A stretch of 64,000 nucleotides of DNA from Bacteroides pyogenes DSM 20611 = JCM 6294 (GCF_000428105.1 NZ_ATZH01000003.1:62001-126000); one strand, 5' to 3'. Counted from the stretch's first letter, positions 50,740 through 59,906 are shown. Numbers and translations: made by a program. Notes: generated from the sequence alone by a model not told the origin.

Positions 50740-51864
50740 ATGAAAAAATATATACGCAATGGATTAGCTTGGGGAGTGATTGGTATGGCAATGGCTGCTT
50801 GCAGTGATTGGACTGATCCGGAACCCAAACAAATTGAACACATCGGTGGTTTTGCTACGATGTTTAATACGGAGAGTGAAGAATATTATAAAGAACTTCG
50901 TGCTTACAAAGATCAAGCTCGCAACTACGGACGGCCGGTGGCTTTCGGGTGGTTCTCCAACTGGTCGCCGTCGGGTATCATGCGCAAAGGTTATCTTTCG
51001 GCCGTCCCCGACAGTATGGATATTATCTCTATGTGGAGCGGTGTACCGGGACGTTTTCAAATCACCGAAGCTCAGAAGCGCGACAAAGAGTTTGTGCAAA
51101 AAGTAAAGGGTATCAAGCTCCTGGAAGTAAGTTTGCTTTCACATCTCGGAAAAGGAAGAACCCCCGAGTCTGTGTATGAAGGGTTGGCTGAAAAAGCCAA
51201 AGAAGAAAACTGGAGCGATTATCAGTTGGCACAAGCGAAAAAATTTGCTCGTTGGGATTTCTGGGGCTTTAAGTCGCATGACTTAAATAATCAGGAAGAG
51301 TTGAAAACTGCATTGTCCAAATTCGCCAAAGCGCTTTGCGATTCGTTGGTCGTAAATGAAATGGATGGATTTGATATCGACTGGGAGCCGGGTGCAGGTT
51401 TCAACGATGCAGACGGCACGATCGATCATGATAACATCATCTTTCTTGTTAAAGAGATGGGTAAATATATAGGTCCGAAGAGTGACCCCAAAGGTAAAGG
51501 TCACAGACTTCTTTGCATTGATGGAGAAATCTCCCGCCTTGGAGATTTGGAGGAGTATGTAGATTATTGGATTCGCCAAGCTTACGGACATGCCTATCCT
51601 TACTTGAATGGACCTAATGGTAATAATCCTCATAAAGTTATTGTTACTGAGAATTTTGAGTCGGGGTGGCGTCATGGCGGTTATCTTAAAGAACAAGCCT
51701 CTGCAATGCCTGAAGAGGGTTATAAAGGGGGAGTAGGAGCCTATCGTTTTGACAACGACTATAATAATCAGCCTGACTATAAATATATGCGTGAGGCTAT
51801 CCAGATTAACCAACAAAAGTTTCAAGAGTGGAAGGCTAAACAAACTGAAAAGGCTGGAAAATAG
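50740..51864 (+). CDS. GH18 endo-beta-N-acetylglucosaminidase-like lipoprotein (PUL 2)
   Basis: A 374-residue lipoprotein (lipobox MAAC, Cys21). It has a family 18 TIM barrel with the complete catalytic DxxDxDxE motif DGFDIDWE at 209-216, so Glu216 is the expected acid and the enzyme should be active rather than a binding-only homologue. In Bacteroides PULs this kind of GH18 cleaves the chitobiose core of protein N-glycans, releasing the oligosaccharide for import. Chitin-type substrates are the alternative. It sits between SusD and the LamG lipoprotein. Confidence 0.88.
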   Translation: MKKYIRNGLAWGVIGMAMAACSDWTDPEPKQIEHIGGFATMFNTESEEYYKELRAYKDQARNYGRPVAFGWFSNWSPSGIMRKGYLSAVPDSMDIISMWSGVPGRFQITEAQKRDKEFVQKVKGIKLLEVSLLSHLGKGRTPESVYEGLAEKAKEENWSDYQLAQAKKFARWDFWGFKSHDLNNQEELKTALSKFAKALCDSLVVNEMDGFDIDWEPGAGFNDADGTIDHDNIIFLVKEMGKYIGPKSDPKGKGHRLLCIDGEISRLGDLEEYVDYWIRQAYGHAYPYLNGPNGNNPHKVIVTENFESGWRHGGYLKEQASAMPEEGYKGGVGAYRFDNDYNNQPDYKYMREAIQINQQKFQEWKAKQTEKAGK

Positions 51865-51901
51865 ATAATGAAAAAAATAATCGAAAACAAATGATATATA
51901 T

Positions 51902-53068
51902 ATGAATAAGAACTTATTTTTCATATCCGTTTTTGCTTTCATAGCAATTTTCTTGAGTAGTTGTGACTCAGGTGAAAAGAAATTGTTGGAACCGAAAGTT
52001 TATTTTGAGAATAAAGAGTATCAGATAGAAGTAGAAGACCAAAATGAAATTACATATGATTTGCGTGCTCGACTTTCGAAAATGACGTCTGAAGTAACAA
52101 CCGTAACCTACTCGTTGGCTACAGAGTCTGATATCGTAACCGAGTATAACAAAAGGAATGGTACTAACTATGAGTTGTTTGACCTTTCTAATGTGAAAAT
52201 CGACAACGAAAGAACTAATATACCTGTAGGAGCGCTCTATGCAGAAAATCGATTGTTGCAAATCTCTAACTTGAACGCTGTGCAAGAAGGGAAGTCTTAT
52301 TTGCTTCCTATACGCATTCAATCTGCCTCATTGCCTGTGATTGACGGTACAGATATTGCTTATTTTGTTTTACGTAAACCTGTACGTATATTGAGAGCGA
52401 CGAAGTTGGAGAATGAGTTTATCCGGGTGCCATTTTTGCCTACGACCCCATTTAAGTCAGTTACTTATGAAGCTTTGATTTATGTAAACTTCTTTGGAAG
52501 TAATAATACTATTATGGGTAAGGAAGGTACACTAATCTTTCGTATAGGTGATATGGGGGGAGGACTACCTAGAGATGAAATACAGATTGCAGGTAGTAAG
52601 CAATATCAGTCTACCAAAAAGTTCCAAAAGGATAGGTGGTATCACGTAGCTTTTACTTATGACCAACCTTCTGGAAAGACGGCTATTTTCATTAACGGTG
52701 TAAAGTCAGCAGAATCTACTTGGGATGCTCCCGGCTTCAATTTATCCGGTGAAGGATCTGGAGGATTCTTTATTGGTAAGGTGGCTAGGTTTATGTGGGG
52801 AGAACGACCGTTTTATGGGCAAATGAGTGAAGTAAGGGTTTGGAATGCAGCTCGTACTGAAAACCAAATCCAGCAGAATATGTTAAGTGTCGATCCTAAA
52901 ACCGAAGGTTTGCTCGTTTATTACAAATTGAACGGAGTAGACCAATATCAAAAAGACGGTAAGTGGTATGTAAAAAATGCTTCAGGAGATGATATGGATG
53001 GCTTGGTAAACGATGGTTTAAGAAAACTCGATGTTGTAACTTTAGAAAATCCTATAAGGATTAATTAA
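51902..53068 (+). CDS. DUF1735 and LamG-domain lipoprotein (PUL 2)
   Basis: A 388-residue lipoprotein (lipobox LSSC, about Cys21). A DUF1735-like Ig domain (about 30-165) is followed by a LamG/concanavalin-like domain (about 185-370, with WYHVAFTYDQPSGKTAIFIN and GQMSEVRVWNAARTENQIQQ). Such proteins are surface glycan-binding proteins encoded in N-glycan and mucin PULs. It is the last gene of PUL 2 and is followed by a terminator. Confidence 0.85.
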   Translation: MNKNLFFISVFAFIAIFLSSCDSGEKKLLEPKVYFENKEYQIEVEDQNEITYDLRARLSKMTSEVTTVTYSLATESDIVTEYNKRNGTNYELFDLSNVKIDNERTNIPVGALYAENRLLQISNLNAVQEGKSYLLPIRIQSASLPVIDGTDIAYFVLRKPVRILRATKLENEFIRVPFLPTTPFKSVTYEALIYVNFFGSNNTIMGKEGTLIFRIGDMGGGLPRDEIQIAGSKQYQSTKKFQKDRWYHVAFTYDQPSGKTAIFINGVKSAESTWDAPGFNLSGEGSGGFFIGKVARFMWGERPFYGQMSEVRVWNAARTENQIQQNMLSVDPKTEGLLVYYKLNGVDQYQKDGKWYVKNASGDDMDGLVNDGLRKLDVVTLENPIRIN

Positions 53069-53098
53069 GTTATGTTTCTTTAAAGCCTGAGGTAAAAG

Positions 53099-53133
53099 GG
53101 AGGGGATTTTTGAGAGAAATCCCCTCCTTGTTT
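53099..53133 (+). terminator. Terminator of PUL 2
   Basis: GGAGGGGATTT (53099-53109) pairs perfectly with AAATCCCCTCC (53117-53127), a 7-base loop, followed by a T-rich run. A weaker second hairpin (53165-53177 with 53193-53205) follows and may serve the convergent gene. Confidence 0.88.
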
Positions 53134-53280
53134 GTAGAGAAGATATTTATTATTTATGCAAAAAAAAGCTGGTTTAGCTCGTATATTTGAAACTAAACTG
53201 GCTTTATTAAATTATATAGAGTTGCTTAAGAAAAACTTTAATGCTTTTTTATAAGCCTTGTATCAAAGGCTACTTTGAGT

Positions 53281-53793
53281 TTATTTATACCACTGCGAAT
53301 ACATCAGATAATTGTGAGCAATCTTTTGGTTCAGTTCTTTTGCTTGCTCGGGATCTACTTTCTTAATGAATTTAGCCGGTACGCCTCCCCAAATACTGCC
53401 GGGCTCTATTAGGGTATTGCTCAGGACCAAGGAACCGGCGGCCACAATTGCCCCTTCTCCTATTACAACGTGGTCGAGGACGGTCGAACCCATGCCAATC
53501 AGAGCATAATCTTTTATGGTTGCACCATGGATTGTCACATTGTGTCCTACGGATACATGATCGCCTATTTCGATGGTCGATTTTTGATATAGCGTGTGCA
53601 GTACACTACCATCTTGTATATTCACTCCGTTTCCTATGTGTATCGAGTTCACGTCACCGCGCAATACGGTGCTGTACCAGATGCTGCAGTCATTTCCTAT
53701 GCTAACATCTCCTATGATAGTAGCATTCTCCGCTAAAAAACAATTTTCTCCGATTTGAGGTGTAAAACCTCTTACTGATTTAATAAGGGCCAT
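53281..53793 (-). CDS. Gamma-carbonic anhydrase family protein
   Basis: A 170-residue left-handed beta-helix protein of the YrdA/gamma-carbonic anhydrase family, built from hexapeptide repeats (GDVSIGNDCSIWYSTVLRGD) with His residues in VLHTLYQ and GHNVTIHG that can bind the metal between subunits of a trimer. Some members hydrate CO2; many have no measured activity, so the activity is inferred. It is 24 bp downstream of the aminopeptidase P gene on the minus strand and probably cotranscribed. Confidence 0.88.
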   Translation of the reverse strand: MALIKSVRGFTPQIGENCFLAENATIIGDVSIGNDCSIWYSTVLRGDVNSIHIGNGVNIQDGSVLHTLYQKSTIEIGDHVSVGHNVTIHGATIKDYALIGMGSTVLDHVVIGEGAIVAAGSLVLSNTLIEPGSIWGGVPAKFIKKVDPEQAKELNQKIAHNYLMYSQWYK

Positions 53794-53817
53794 AGCTTGT
53801 TTTTAAATTATTGATTT

Positions 53818-55599
53818 CTAAATGGCAAGAGTAGCTTTTCGCAGCCATGTTCTTTCTTCTTTGCTCAAGTGGGGAGAGAGTTGGGTGTATACGTTTTGAT
53901 GATAGTTGTTCAACCAATCAATCTCTTGCATGCTGAGTAAATTTTTTATTATTCCTTTTGTACAGATAGGGCAGAGGGTAAGTGTTTCGAATTTTAAGTA
54001 TTCTCCAAACATTCCTTCCTGATCTTTACATACTAATATGAGATTCTCAATACGAATTCCATGTGAACCGGATTTATATACTCCCGGTTCGTTAGAAATT
54101 ACCATACCCGGATACAAAGCCACGGGATTTTCGTTCATGCGAATACTTTGAGGCCCTTCGTGTACGCTTAAAAAATGGCCTACACCATGCCCTGTGCCAT
54201 GCAGGAAGTTCATTCCATGCTCCCAAAGCGGCATTCGGGCCAACACATCCAATTGCGCTCCCCGTGTGCCGAGCGGAAATTTCGCCATAGCTAATGCGAT
54301 GTGTCCTTTAAGTACGAGTGTATAGTCGGTCTTTTCTTCTTCCGTAAGTTCTCCCAAAGCGATGGTGCGTGTGATATCCGTTGTCCCGTCTAGATATTGG
54401 GCTCCTGAATCCAGCAGAAGAAATCCTTTGGGATAAAGAGTGGCATCGCTTTCGGAGCTGGCCGAATAGTGTACAATGGCGGCATGGGGACCATATCCGG
54501 CGATGGTGTCGAAACTTTCACCTATATATAAGGGTTGTTCAGCTCGAAGTTCGTGCAGCTTTTTGTCAATACTTAATTCTGATTCTTTTTCGGAAGGAAC
54601 AGCCTCTTCCAACCATTTGAGAAATTTCACTAATGCAACGCCATCCCGTTGCATGGCAGTATACACTCCGTTTATTTCGGTTTCATTACGAATAGCTTTC
54701 AATAAAGCCACAGGTGATTCATCTCGAATGATTTGACAAGAAGGGTTGATGGCAGAATAAATCGCGTAATTTGTCTTGCATGGATCGATTAAAATAGTTT
54801 CTTCTGTGAACCCTCTTAGAAACTCCTCTACATATTCATAATTTTGTAAATCGATTTGCTGTGCTTGAAGATAAGCGCTGACTTCCGAGTTAATCTTTTC
54901 AGGCGCAATGAAATAAACGACTTCTTTTTCTGTAATAAGCAGATAGCTGATGACTACGGGGTTACAATGAACGTCGCTTCCCCGCAAGTTGAGTGTCCAT
55001 GCAATCTCGTCCAGGCTTGATAGAAATAAAGCTTTTGCGTTTTTCTTCTTTAATTCAGCACGTATCTCTGCAAGCTTTTCTTTACAGCTTTTGCCGGCAT
55101 ATTGCAGTTCGTAAACGAATGCAGGGGAGTCAGGGATAGATGGGCGATCCTTCCAAATCTCTTTCAGCGGATCTTCGAGAATCTCTATTTGGAGCAGGTG
55201 TTGTGAAATTTCTTTTTTCAGTTGCTCTACTTGGATTGCAGAGAATATTTTTCCATCGATGCCGACAGCTTCTCCCGGTTTGAGATGTTGTACCAGAAAG
55301 TCAAGGATACTTGGTGTTTCCGAAAGCATTTCTTTATATAAAGTAATGCCACTTTCTTGCAGCTCTTCGGCGGCTTGCAGAAAATAACGGGCGTCGGTCC
55401 ATAGTCCGGCTTCACTTTCTGAGATGACCACAGTTCCGGCAGATCCCGTGAATCCCGAAATCCATTCCCTTGACTTCCAATGCGGGGCTACGTATTCGCT
55501 AAGATGTGGATCGGTGCTAGGGATGATGAGAGCTTTGACGTGATTGGACGTGAAAGTTGTACGCAATGACTCTATGCGTTTATTAATCTTTTGTTTCAT
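53818..55599 (-). CDS. Xaa-Pro aminopeptidase (family M24B)
   Basis: A 593-residue cytoplasmic metallopeptidase that removes an N-terminal residue before proline. Two creatinase-like N-terminal domains (about 1-310) precede the pita-bread catalytic domain. The metal ligands are recognisable: Asp pair in LLDSGAQYLDGTTDITR, His in HGTGHGVGHFLSVHEG, Glu in NEPGVY and in GIRIENL. The Met at 55599 is chosen because the fold begins there; an in-frame extension to 55746 would cross the promoter and overlap the rpsU promoter region. Confidence 0.92.
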   Translation of the reverse strand: MKQKINKRIESLRTTFTSNHVKALIIPSTDPHLSEYVAPHWKSREWISGFTGSAGTVVISESEAGLWTDARYFLQAAEELQESGITLYKEMLSETPSILDFLVQHLKPGEAVGIDGKIFSAIQVEQLKKEISQHLLQIEILEDPLKEIWKDRPSIPDSPAFVYELQYAGKSCKEKLAEIRAELKKKNAKALFLSSLDEIAWTLNLRGSDVHCNPVVISYLLITEKEVVYFIAPEKINSEVSAYLQAQQIDLQNYEYVEEFLRGFTEETILIDPCKTNYAIYSAINPSCQIIRDESPVALLKAIRNETEINGVYTAMQRDGVALVKFLKWLEEAVPSEKESELSIDKKLHELRAEQPLYIGESFDTIAGYGPHAAIVHYSASSESDATLYPKGFLLLDSGAQYLDGTTDITRTIALGELTEEEKTDYTLVLKGHIALAMAKFPLGTRGAQLDVLARMPLWEHGMNFLHGTGHGVGHFLSVHEGPQSIRMNENPVALYPGMVISNEPGVYKSGSHGIRIENLILVCKDQEGMFGEYLKFETLTLCPICTKGIIKNLLSMQEIDWLNNYHQNVYTQLSPHLSKEERTWLRKATLAI

Positions 55600-55638
55600 G
55601 CTATGAAGTTTTATGCTAATAATATATTCTTCGTTCTT

Positions 55639-55646
55639 CAAAGGTA
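55639..55646 (-). promoter_or_regulatory. -7 promoter box of the aminopeptidase gene
   Basis: On the minus strand TACCTTTG (plus CAAAGGTA at 55639-55646), 39 bp before the start codon at 55599. A clear -33 box is not seen. Confidence 0.6.
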
Positions 55647-55707
55647 ATAACTTTCTGCGGTTAATGATTTGTTTACGAATAGTTTTTGATAAAAAAACGG
55701 GGAAAGT

Positions 55708-55738
55708 TTTGTGAATAAAGAAAGTATGTGTAATTTTG
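55708..55738 (+). promoter_or_regulatory. Promoter of rpsU
   Basis: TTTG at 55708-55711 and TAATTTTG at 55731-55738 with a 19-bp spacer, an excellent Bacteroides -33/-7 match. The start codon is at 55795. Confidence 0.85.
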
Positions 55739-55794
55739 CGGCGCAATTTGACTGTGGAATTTTTTAATCAATAACATATTAATAATAAAAAAGA

Positions 55795-55986
55795 ATGATT
55801 GTAGTACCTGTAAAAGAAGGCGAAAACATTGAAAAAGCGCTGAAGAAATTTAAAAGAAAATTTGAGAAAACCGGTATTGTAAAAGAGTTGAGAAGCAGGC
55901 AGCAGTTTGATAAACCGTCTGTGACAAAAAGACTTAAGAAAGAACGTGCAGTGTATGTGCAAAAACTTCAGCAGATAGAAGATTAA
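55795..55986 (+). CDS. rpsU: 30S ribosomal protein S21
   Basis: A 63-residue very basic protein matching S21 (VPVKEGENIEKALKKFKRKF), a late-assembling subunit near the anti-Shine-Dalgarno region of the 30S ribosome. Length is normal. Followed after 73 bp by the recombinase gene; no terminator is evident between them. Confidence 0.93.
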   Translation: MIVVPVKEGENIEKALKKFKRKFEKTGIVKELRSRQQFDKPSVTKRLKKERAVYVQKLQQIED

Positions 55987-56059
55987 TAATTCGTAATTTC
56001 CTTTGAATTATTGAATTCTTTTCATACATTCGTTGCAAGATTATATATGTAACGATATT

Positions 56060-56941
56060 ATGTTGATAGTGTCTTTTCTTGATTATCTCCGGTATGAACG
56101 TAACTATTCCGAGAAAACCATTCTTGCGTATGGTAAGGATATAATGCAACTGCGGGAGTTTGCTCAAGAAAAGAGTAGAGAAATCGACTTCTTGGATGTA
56201 AAACCAGAATTAATCCGCGAATGGATTGTTTCGTTGATGGATGATGGTTATACTTCAACTTCTGTAAATCGCAAGCTGAGTTCGCTTCGATCTTTCTATA
56301 AGTATCTTTTAAGGCATGGCGAGGTGACGGTAGATCCGTTGTCTAAAATATCAGGCCCTAAAAATAAAAAAAAGCTGCCCGTCTTCTTAAAAGAGAGCGA
56401 GATGGATAAATTGCTGGATGAGGTAGATTTTGGTGAGGGCTTTAGAGGTTGTCGAGACCGGTTGATTATCGAGCTTTTTTATGCTACAGGCATCAGGCTT
56501 TCGGAATTGATTGGTATAGATGATAAAGATGTGGATCTCTCGGCGTCTATCCTGAAGGTAACCGGAAAAAGGAACAAACAGCGTTTGATTCCTTTTGGTG
56601 ATGAACTTCGGGAAGCGATGTGCGAATATATCAATATGAGAAATCAGCAGATGTCGAAAAAGTCGGAGGCTTTTTTTGTACGTGAAAATGGAGAACGGCT
56701 TTATAGAAGGCTGGTTTATAATCTGGTGAAACGTAATCTTTCAAAGGTAGCAACGCTAAAAAAGAAGAGTCCCCATGTGTTGAGGCATACTTTTGCTACT
56801 GCAATGCTGAATAATCAGGCACAGCTTGGAGCTGTAAAAGAGCTTTTGGGACACGAAAGTCTTGCGACTACCGAAATTTATACGCATGCTACATTTGAAG
56901 AGCTTAAAAAAGTGTATAAACAAGCTCATCCCAGAGCTTAA
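56060..56941 (+). CDS. Tyrosine recombinase of the XerC/XerD family
   Basis: A 293-residue tyrosine recombinase with an N-terminal core-binding SAM-like domain (about 1-90) and the catalytic domain: Arg146 (ATGIRLSEL), His239-x-x-Arg242 (HVLRHTFA), GHESLATTEIYTHAT with nucleophile Tyr274. XerC/XerD resolve chromosome dimers at dif. The housekeeping setting, between rpsU and hpf, and the absence of phage or transposon genes favour a Xer role over a mobile-element integrase. The Met at 56060 is preferred to a TTG at 56033. Confidence 0.9.
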   Translation: MLIVSFLDYLRYERNYSEKTILAYGKDIMQLREFAQEKSREIDFLDVKPELIREWIVSLMDDGYTSTSVNRKLSSLRSFYKYLLRHGEVTVDPLSKISGPKNKKKLPVFLKESEMDKLLDEVDFGEGFRGCRDRLIIELFYATGIRLSELIGIDDKDVDLSASILKVTGKRNKQRLIPFGDELREAMCEYINMRNQQMSKKSEAFFVRENGERLYRRLVYNLVKRNLSKVATLKKKSPHVLRHTFATAMLNNQAQLGAVKELLGHESLATTEIYTHATFEELKKVYKQAHPRA

Positions 56942-56956
56942 AAAAAGGAGGTAAGT

Positions 56957-57256
56957 ATGGATATTAGAGTTCAATCGATTCACTTTGATGCGTCAGAGCA
57001 GTTGCAGGCATTTATACAGAAAAAAGTGTCTAAGTTGGAGAAATATTACGAAGATATAAAGAAAGTGGAGGTGTCATTAAAGGTAGTAAAACCGGAAACT
57101 GCTGAGAATAAAGAGGCAGGTATTAAGATTCTCGTTCCCAATGGGGAATTTTACGCAAGTAAAGTGTGTGATACTTTTGAAGAAGCAGTGGATTTGAATG
57201 TTGAGGCGCTCGAGAGACAGCTGGTTAAATACAAGGAAAAACAACGTAACAAATAA
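56957..57256 (+). CDS. hpf: Ribosome hibernation promoting factor (short form)
   Basis: A 99-residue protein of the HPF/YfiA family (IRVQSIHFDASEQLQAFIQKK...KYYEDI pattern). It binds the 30S decoding region when growth slows and helps form inactive ribosome dimers. It lacks the C-terminal dimerisation domain of long HPF. It is 15 bp downstream of the recombinase gene and just before the tRNA-tuf operon. Confidence 0.9.
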   Translation: MDIRVQSIHFDASEQLQAFIQKKVSKLEKYYEDIKKVEVSLKVVKPETAENKEAGIKILVPNGEFYASKVCDTFEEAVDLNVEALERQLVKYKEKQRNK

Positions 57257-57271
57257 AAAAAACGCAAATCT

Positions 57272-57302
57272 TTTGCGGAAAAGAAATAAATAACTAAATT
57301 TG
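57272..57302 (+). promoter_or_regulatory. Promoter of the tRNA-tuf operon
   Basis: TTTG at 57272-57275 and TAAATTTG at 57295-57302, spacer 19 bp: a near-ideal Bacteroides promoter about 50 bp before the first tRNA. A short hairpin (CGCAAA with TTTGCG, 57263-57277) overlaps the -33 box. Confidence 0.8.
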
Positions 57303-57353
57303 CAGCCGTTTCGCTCGCATTAAGAACGTAACGGTTGCATTTTTAGCTAAAAC

Positions 57354-57427
57354 GCCTCTTTAGCTCAGCTGGCCAGAGCACGTGATTTGTAATCTCGGGG
57401 TCGTTGGTTCGAATCCGACAAGAGGCT
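57354..57427 (+). tRNA. tRNA-Thr(TGT)
   Basis: A 74-base tRNA with acceptor stem GCCTCTT/AAGAGGC, anticodon TGT (reads ACA and related codons) and T-arm GGTTCGAATCC. CCA is not encoded. Confidence 0.95.
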
Positions 57428-57484
57428 CAAAAGGAAAGAAGTAGAGACTTGAAAAGTTGTTGATAGTTTTTATACATTGTTTAA

Positions 57485-57567
57485 GGGCAAATACCAGAGT
57501 GGACAAATGGGGCAGACTGTAAATCTGCTGGCTTACGCCTTCGGTGGTTCGAATCCATCTTTGCCCA
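57485..57567 (+). tRNA. tRNA-Tyr(GTA)
   Basis: A class II tRNA with a long variable arm, acceptor stem GGGCAAA/TTTGCCC, anticodon GTA in GACTGTAAATC and a canonical T-arm. CCA is not encoded. Confidence 0.95.
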
Positions 57568-57600
57568 CAAGCAGAGTGATACAACTTTTTGATTAAGAAT

Positions 57601-57673
57601 GCGGAAGTAGCTCAGTTGATAGAGCATTAGCCTTCCAAGCTGAGGGTCGCGGGTTTGAGTCCCGTCTTCCGCT
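57601..57673 (+). tRNA. tRNA-Gly(TCC)
   Basis: A tRNA with acceptor stem GCGGAAG/CTTCCGC, anticodon loop CTTCCAA (anticodon TCC) and T-arm GGGTTTGAGTCCC. CCA is not encoded. Confidence 0.95.
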
Positions 57674-57683
57674 CTCTCTCCTT

Positions 57684-57755
<72 letters not shown>

Positions 57756-57805
57756 CATAAAGATGTAAAAGCTGATTATTAATCAAATAAATAACAAGTA
57801 AAGCT

Positions 57806-58990
57806 ATGGCTAAAGAGAAATTTGAACGTACCAAACCGCACGTAAACATTGGTACAATTGGTCACGTAGACCACGGTAAAACGACGTTGACAGCTGCCAT
57901 CACTACAGTGTTGGCTAAAAACGGTCTTTCAGAATTGCGTTCTTTCGATTCAATCGACAATGCTCCTGAAGAAAAAGAAAGAGGTATTACTATCAATACT
58001 TCACACGTTGAGTACCAAACTGCTAATCGTCACTATGCTCACGTAGACTGTCCGGGTCACGCTGACTACGTAAAGAACATGGTAACAGGTGCTGCTCAGA
58101 TGGACGGTGCTATCATCGTTTGTGCTGCAACTGACGGTCCGATGCCTCAGACTCGCGAGCACATCTTGTTGGCTCGTCAGGTAAACGTTCCTCGTCTTGT
58201 TGTATTCTTGAATAAGTGCGACATGGTGGACGACGAAGAAATGTTGGAATTGGTTGAAATGGAGATGAGAGAACTTCTTTCATTCTACGATTTTGATGGT
58301 GACAACACTCCTATCATCCGTGGCTCTGCTCTTGGAGCATTGAACGGTGTCGCAAAATGGGAAGAAAAAGTAATGGAACTGATGGATGCAGTTGATAACT
58401 GGGTTCCCCTGCCTCCGCGCGATGTAGACAAACCTTTCTTGATGCCGGTTGAGGACGTATTCTCTATTACTGGTCGTGGTACTGTGGCTACAGGTCGTAT
58501 CGAAACTGGTGTTATCCATGTGGGTGATGAAGTTGAAATCCTCGGTTTGGGTGAAGATAAAAAATCTGTTGTAACAGGTGTTGAGATGTTCCGTAAGTTG
58601 CTAGATCAAGGTGAAGCTGGTGACAATGTTGGTCTGTTGCTCCGTGGTATCGACAAAAACGAAATCAAACGTGGTATGGTTCTTTGTAAACCGGGTCAGA
58701 TTAAACCCCACTCAAGATTTAAAGCTGAGGTTTATATCTTAAAGAAAGAAGAAGGTGGTCGTCATACTCCGTTCCACAATAAATACCGTCCTCAGTTCTA
58801 CTTGCGTACAATGGACTGCACTGGTGAAATCACTTTGCCGGAAGGAACTGAAATGGTAATGCCGGGTGATAATGTAACAATCACTGTAGAATTGATCTAT
58901 CCTGTAGCATTGAACCAAGGTCTTCGCTTTGCTATCCGCGAAGGTGGACGTACAGTAGGTGCTGGTCAGATTACTGAAATTCTAGACTAA
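57806..58990 (+). CDS. tuf: Elongation factor Tu
   Basis: A 394-residue GTPase that delivers aminoacyl-tRNA to the ribosome. It has the P-loop GHVDHGKT at 19-26, switch [19 protein letters not shown] for guanine, and domains II and III to the end. It follows four tRNA genes without a separate promoter, so it probably comes from the same transcript. Its codon choice is noticeably restricted, as expected for one of the most abundant proteins. Confidence 0.97.
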   Translation: MAKEKFERTKPHVNIGTIGHVDHGKTTLTAAITTVLAKNGLSELRSFDSIDNAPEEKERGITINTSHVEYQTANRHYAHVDCPGHADYVKNMVTGAAQMDGAIIVCAATDGPMPQTREHILLARQVNVPRLVVFLNKCDMVDDEEMLELVEMEMRELLSFYDFDGDNTPIIRGSALGALNGVAKWEEKVMELMDAVDNWVPLPPRDVDKPFLMPVEDVFSITGRGTVATGRIETGVIHVGDEVEILGLGEDKKSVVTGVEMFRKLLDQGEAGDNVGLLLRGIDKNEIKRGMVLCKPGQIKPHSRFKAEVYILKKEEGGRHTPFHNKYRPQFYLRTMDCTGEITLPEGTEMVMPGDNVTITVELIYPVALNQGLRFAIREGGRTVGAGQITEILD

Positions 58991-59006
58991 TATATACTAT
59001 AATTAT

Positions 59007-59037
59007 AATCAGTTCCCGATTTTATCGGGAACTGATT
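59007..59037 (+). terminator. Hairpin between tuf and tRNA-Trp
   Basis: A perfect 14-bp stem (59007-59020 with 59024-59037) and a 3-base loop (TTT) lie 16 bp after the tuf stop. No T-tract follows, so it may be an RNA-processing or stability element, or a weak terminator, rather than a strong intrinsic terminator. Confidence 0.6.
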
Positions 59038-59045
59038 ATGTACAA

Positions 59046-59118
59046 ACGGGAGTAGCTCAGTCGGTAGAGCACCGGTCTCCAAAACCGGGTGTCGGGAGTT
59101 CGAGCCTCTCCTCCCGTG
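59046..59118 (+). tRNA. tRNA-Trp(CCA)
   Basis: A 73-base tRNA with acceptor stem ACGGGAG/CTCCCGT, anticodon CCA in the loop CTCCAAA and a conventional T-arm. The terminal CCA is not encoded. It sits between tuf and secE, 14 bp before secE. Confidence 0.95.
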
Positions 59119-59132
59119 CTAATATTATTGAA

Positions 59133-59324
59133 ATGAAAAAGATAATAGCTTACTTTAAAGAATCTTACGACGAACTTGTTCATAAAGTATCGTGGCCTAC
59201 GTATTCTGAACTTGCTAACAGTGCAGTAGTTGTATTATATGCTTCCCTGCTTATTGCATTGGTAGTGTTCGCGATGGACTTCTGTTTCCAGAATTTCATG
59301 GAAAAAATTGTTTATCCACATTAA
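59133..59324 (+). CDS. secE: Preprotein translocase subunit SecE
   Basis: A 63-residue protein with a conserved amphipathic segment (ELVHKVSWPTYSEL) followed by one membrane helix (about 31-50). It is the essential clamp subunit of the SecYEG channel. Starts 14 bp after tRNA-Trp; nusG follows after 16 bp, a conserved gene pair. Confidence 0.94.
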   Translation: MKKIIAYFKESYDELVHKVSWPTYSELANSAVVVLYASLLIALVVFAMDFCFQNFMEKIVYPH

Positions 59325-59340
59325 AATTAGGAATTAAAGA

Positions 59341-59883
59341 ATGGCTGAGATTGAAAAAAAATGGTACGTTTTGCGTGCTATTAGTGGTAAAGAAGCCAAG
59401 GTTCGGGAATATATCGAAGCTGATATGAAGAACAGTGATCTTGGTGAATATGTTTCTCAGGTATTGATTCCTACTGAAAAAGTTTATCAGGTTCGCAATG
59501 GAAAGAAAATTGTGAAAGAGAGAAGTTATCTCCCTGGTTACGTTTTGGTGGAGGCTGCTTTAGTAGGTGAGGTTGCTCACCGCTTGCGCAATACTCCTAA
59601 TGTGATAGGCTTTTTGGGTGGTTCCGATAAACCGGTGCCTCTCAGACAATCAGAAGTGAATCGTATACTTGGTACAGTAGACGAACTTCAGGAAACGGGT
59701 GAAGAACTAAATATCCCGTATGTAGTGGGTGAAACTGTTAAGGTTACTTTTGGTCCTTTTAGCGGATTCAGTGGTGTCATTGAAGAGGTTAATAACGAAA
59801 AAAAGAAACTGAAGGTCATGGTGAAGATATTCGGGCGCAAAACGCCGCTGGAATTAGGCTTTATGCAAGTGGAGAAGGAATGA
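59341..59883 (+). CDS. nusG: Transcription antitermination/termination factor NusG
   Basis: A 180-residue protein with an NGN domain (WYVLRAISGKEAKVREYIE, PGYVLVEA) and a C-terminal KOW domain (GETVKVTFGPFSGFSGVIEE). NusG links RNA polymerase to ribosomes or Rho. Located in the standard secE-nusG-rplK order. Confidence 0.96.
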   Translation: MAEIEKKWYVLRAISGKEAKVREYIEADMKNSDLGEYVSQVLIPTEKVYQVRNGKKIVKERSYLPGYVLVEAALVGEVAHRLRNTPNVIGFLGGSDKPVPLRQSEVNRILGTVDELQETGEELNIPYVVGETVKVTFGPFSGFSGVIEEVNNEKKKLKVMVKIFGRKTPLELGFMQVEKE

Positions 59884-59884
59884 T

Positions 59885-59906
59885 GTACAGCATTGTTACA
59901 CTGTAC
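59885..59906 (+). promoter_or_regulatory. Small dyad before rplK
   Basis: GTACAG (59885-59890) and CTGTAC (59901-59906) are inverted around a 10-base spacer, in the 62-bp leader of rplK. In E. coli, L1 represses this operon by binding the leader; whether this dyad has that role cannot be shown from sequence alone. Confidence 0.35.

Noticed and set aside
56060..56941. Tyrosine recombinase as a mobile-element integrase
   Set aside because: Neighbours are housekeeping genes, no attachment repeats or element genes are nearby, and the length and motifs fit XerC/XerD.
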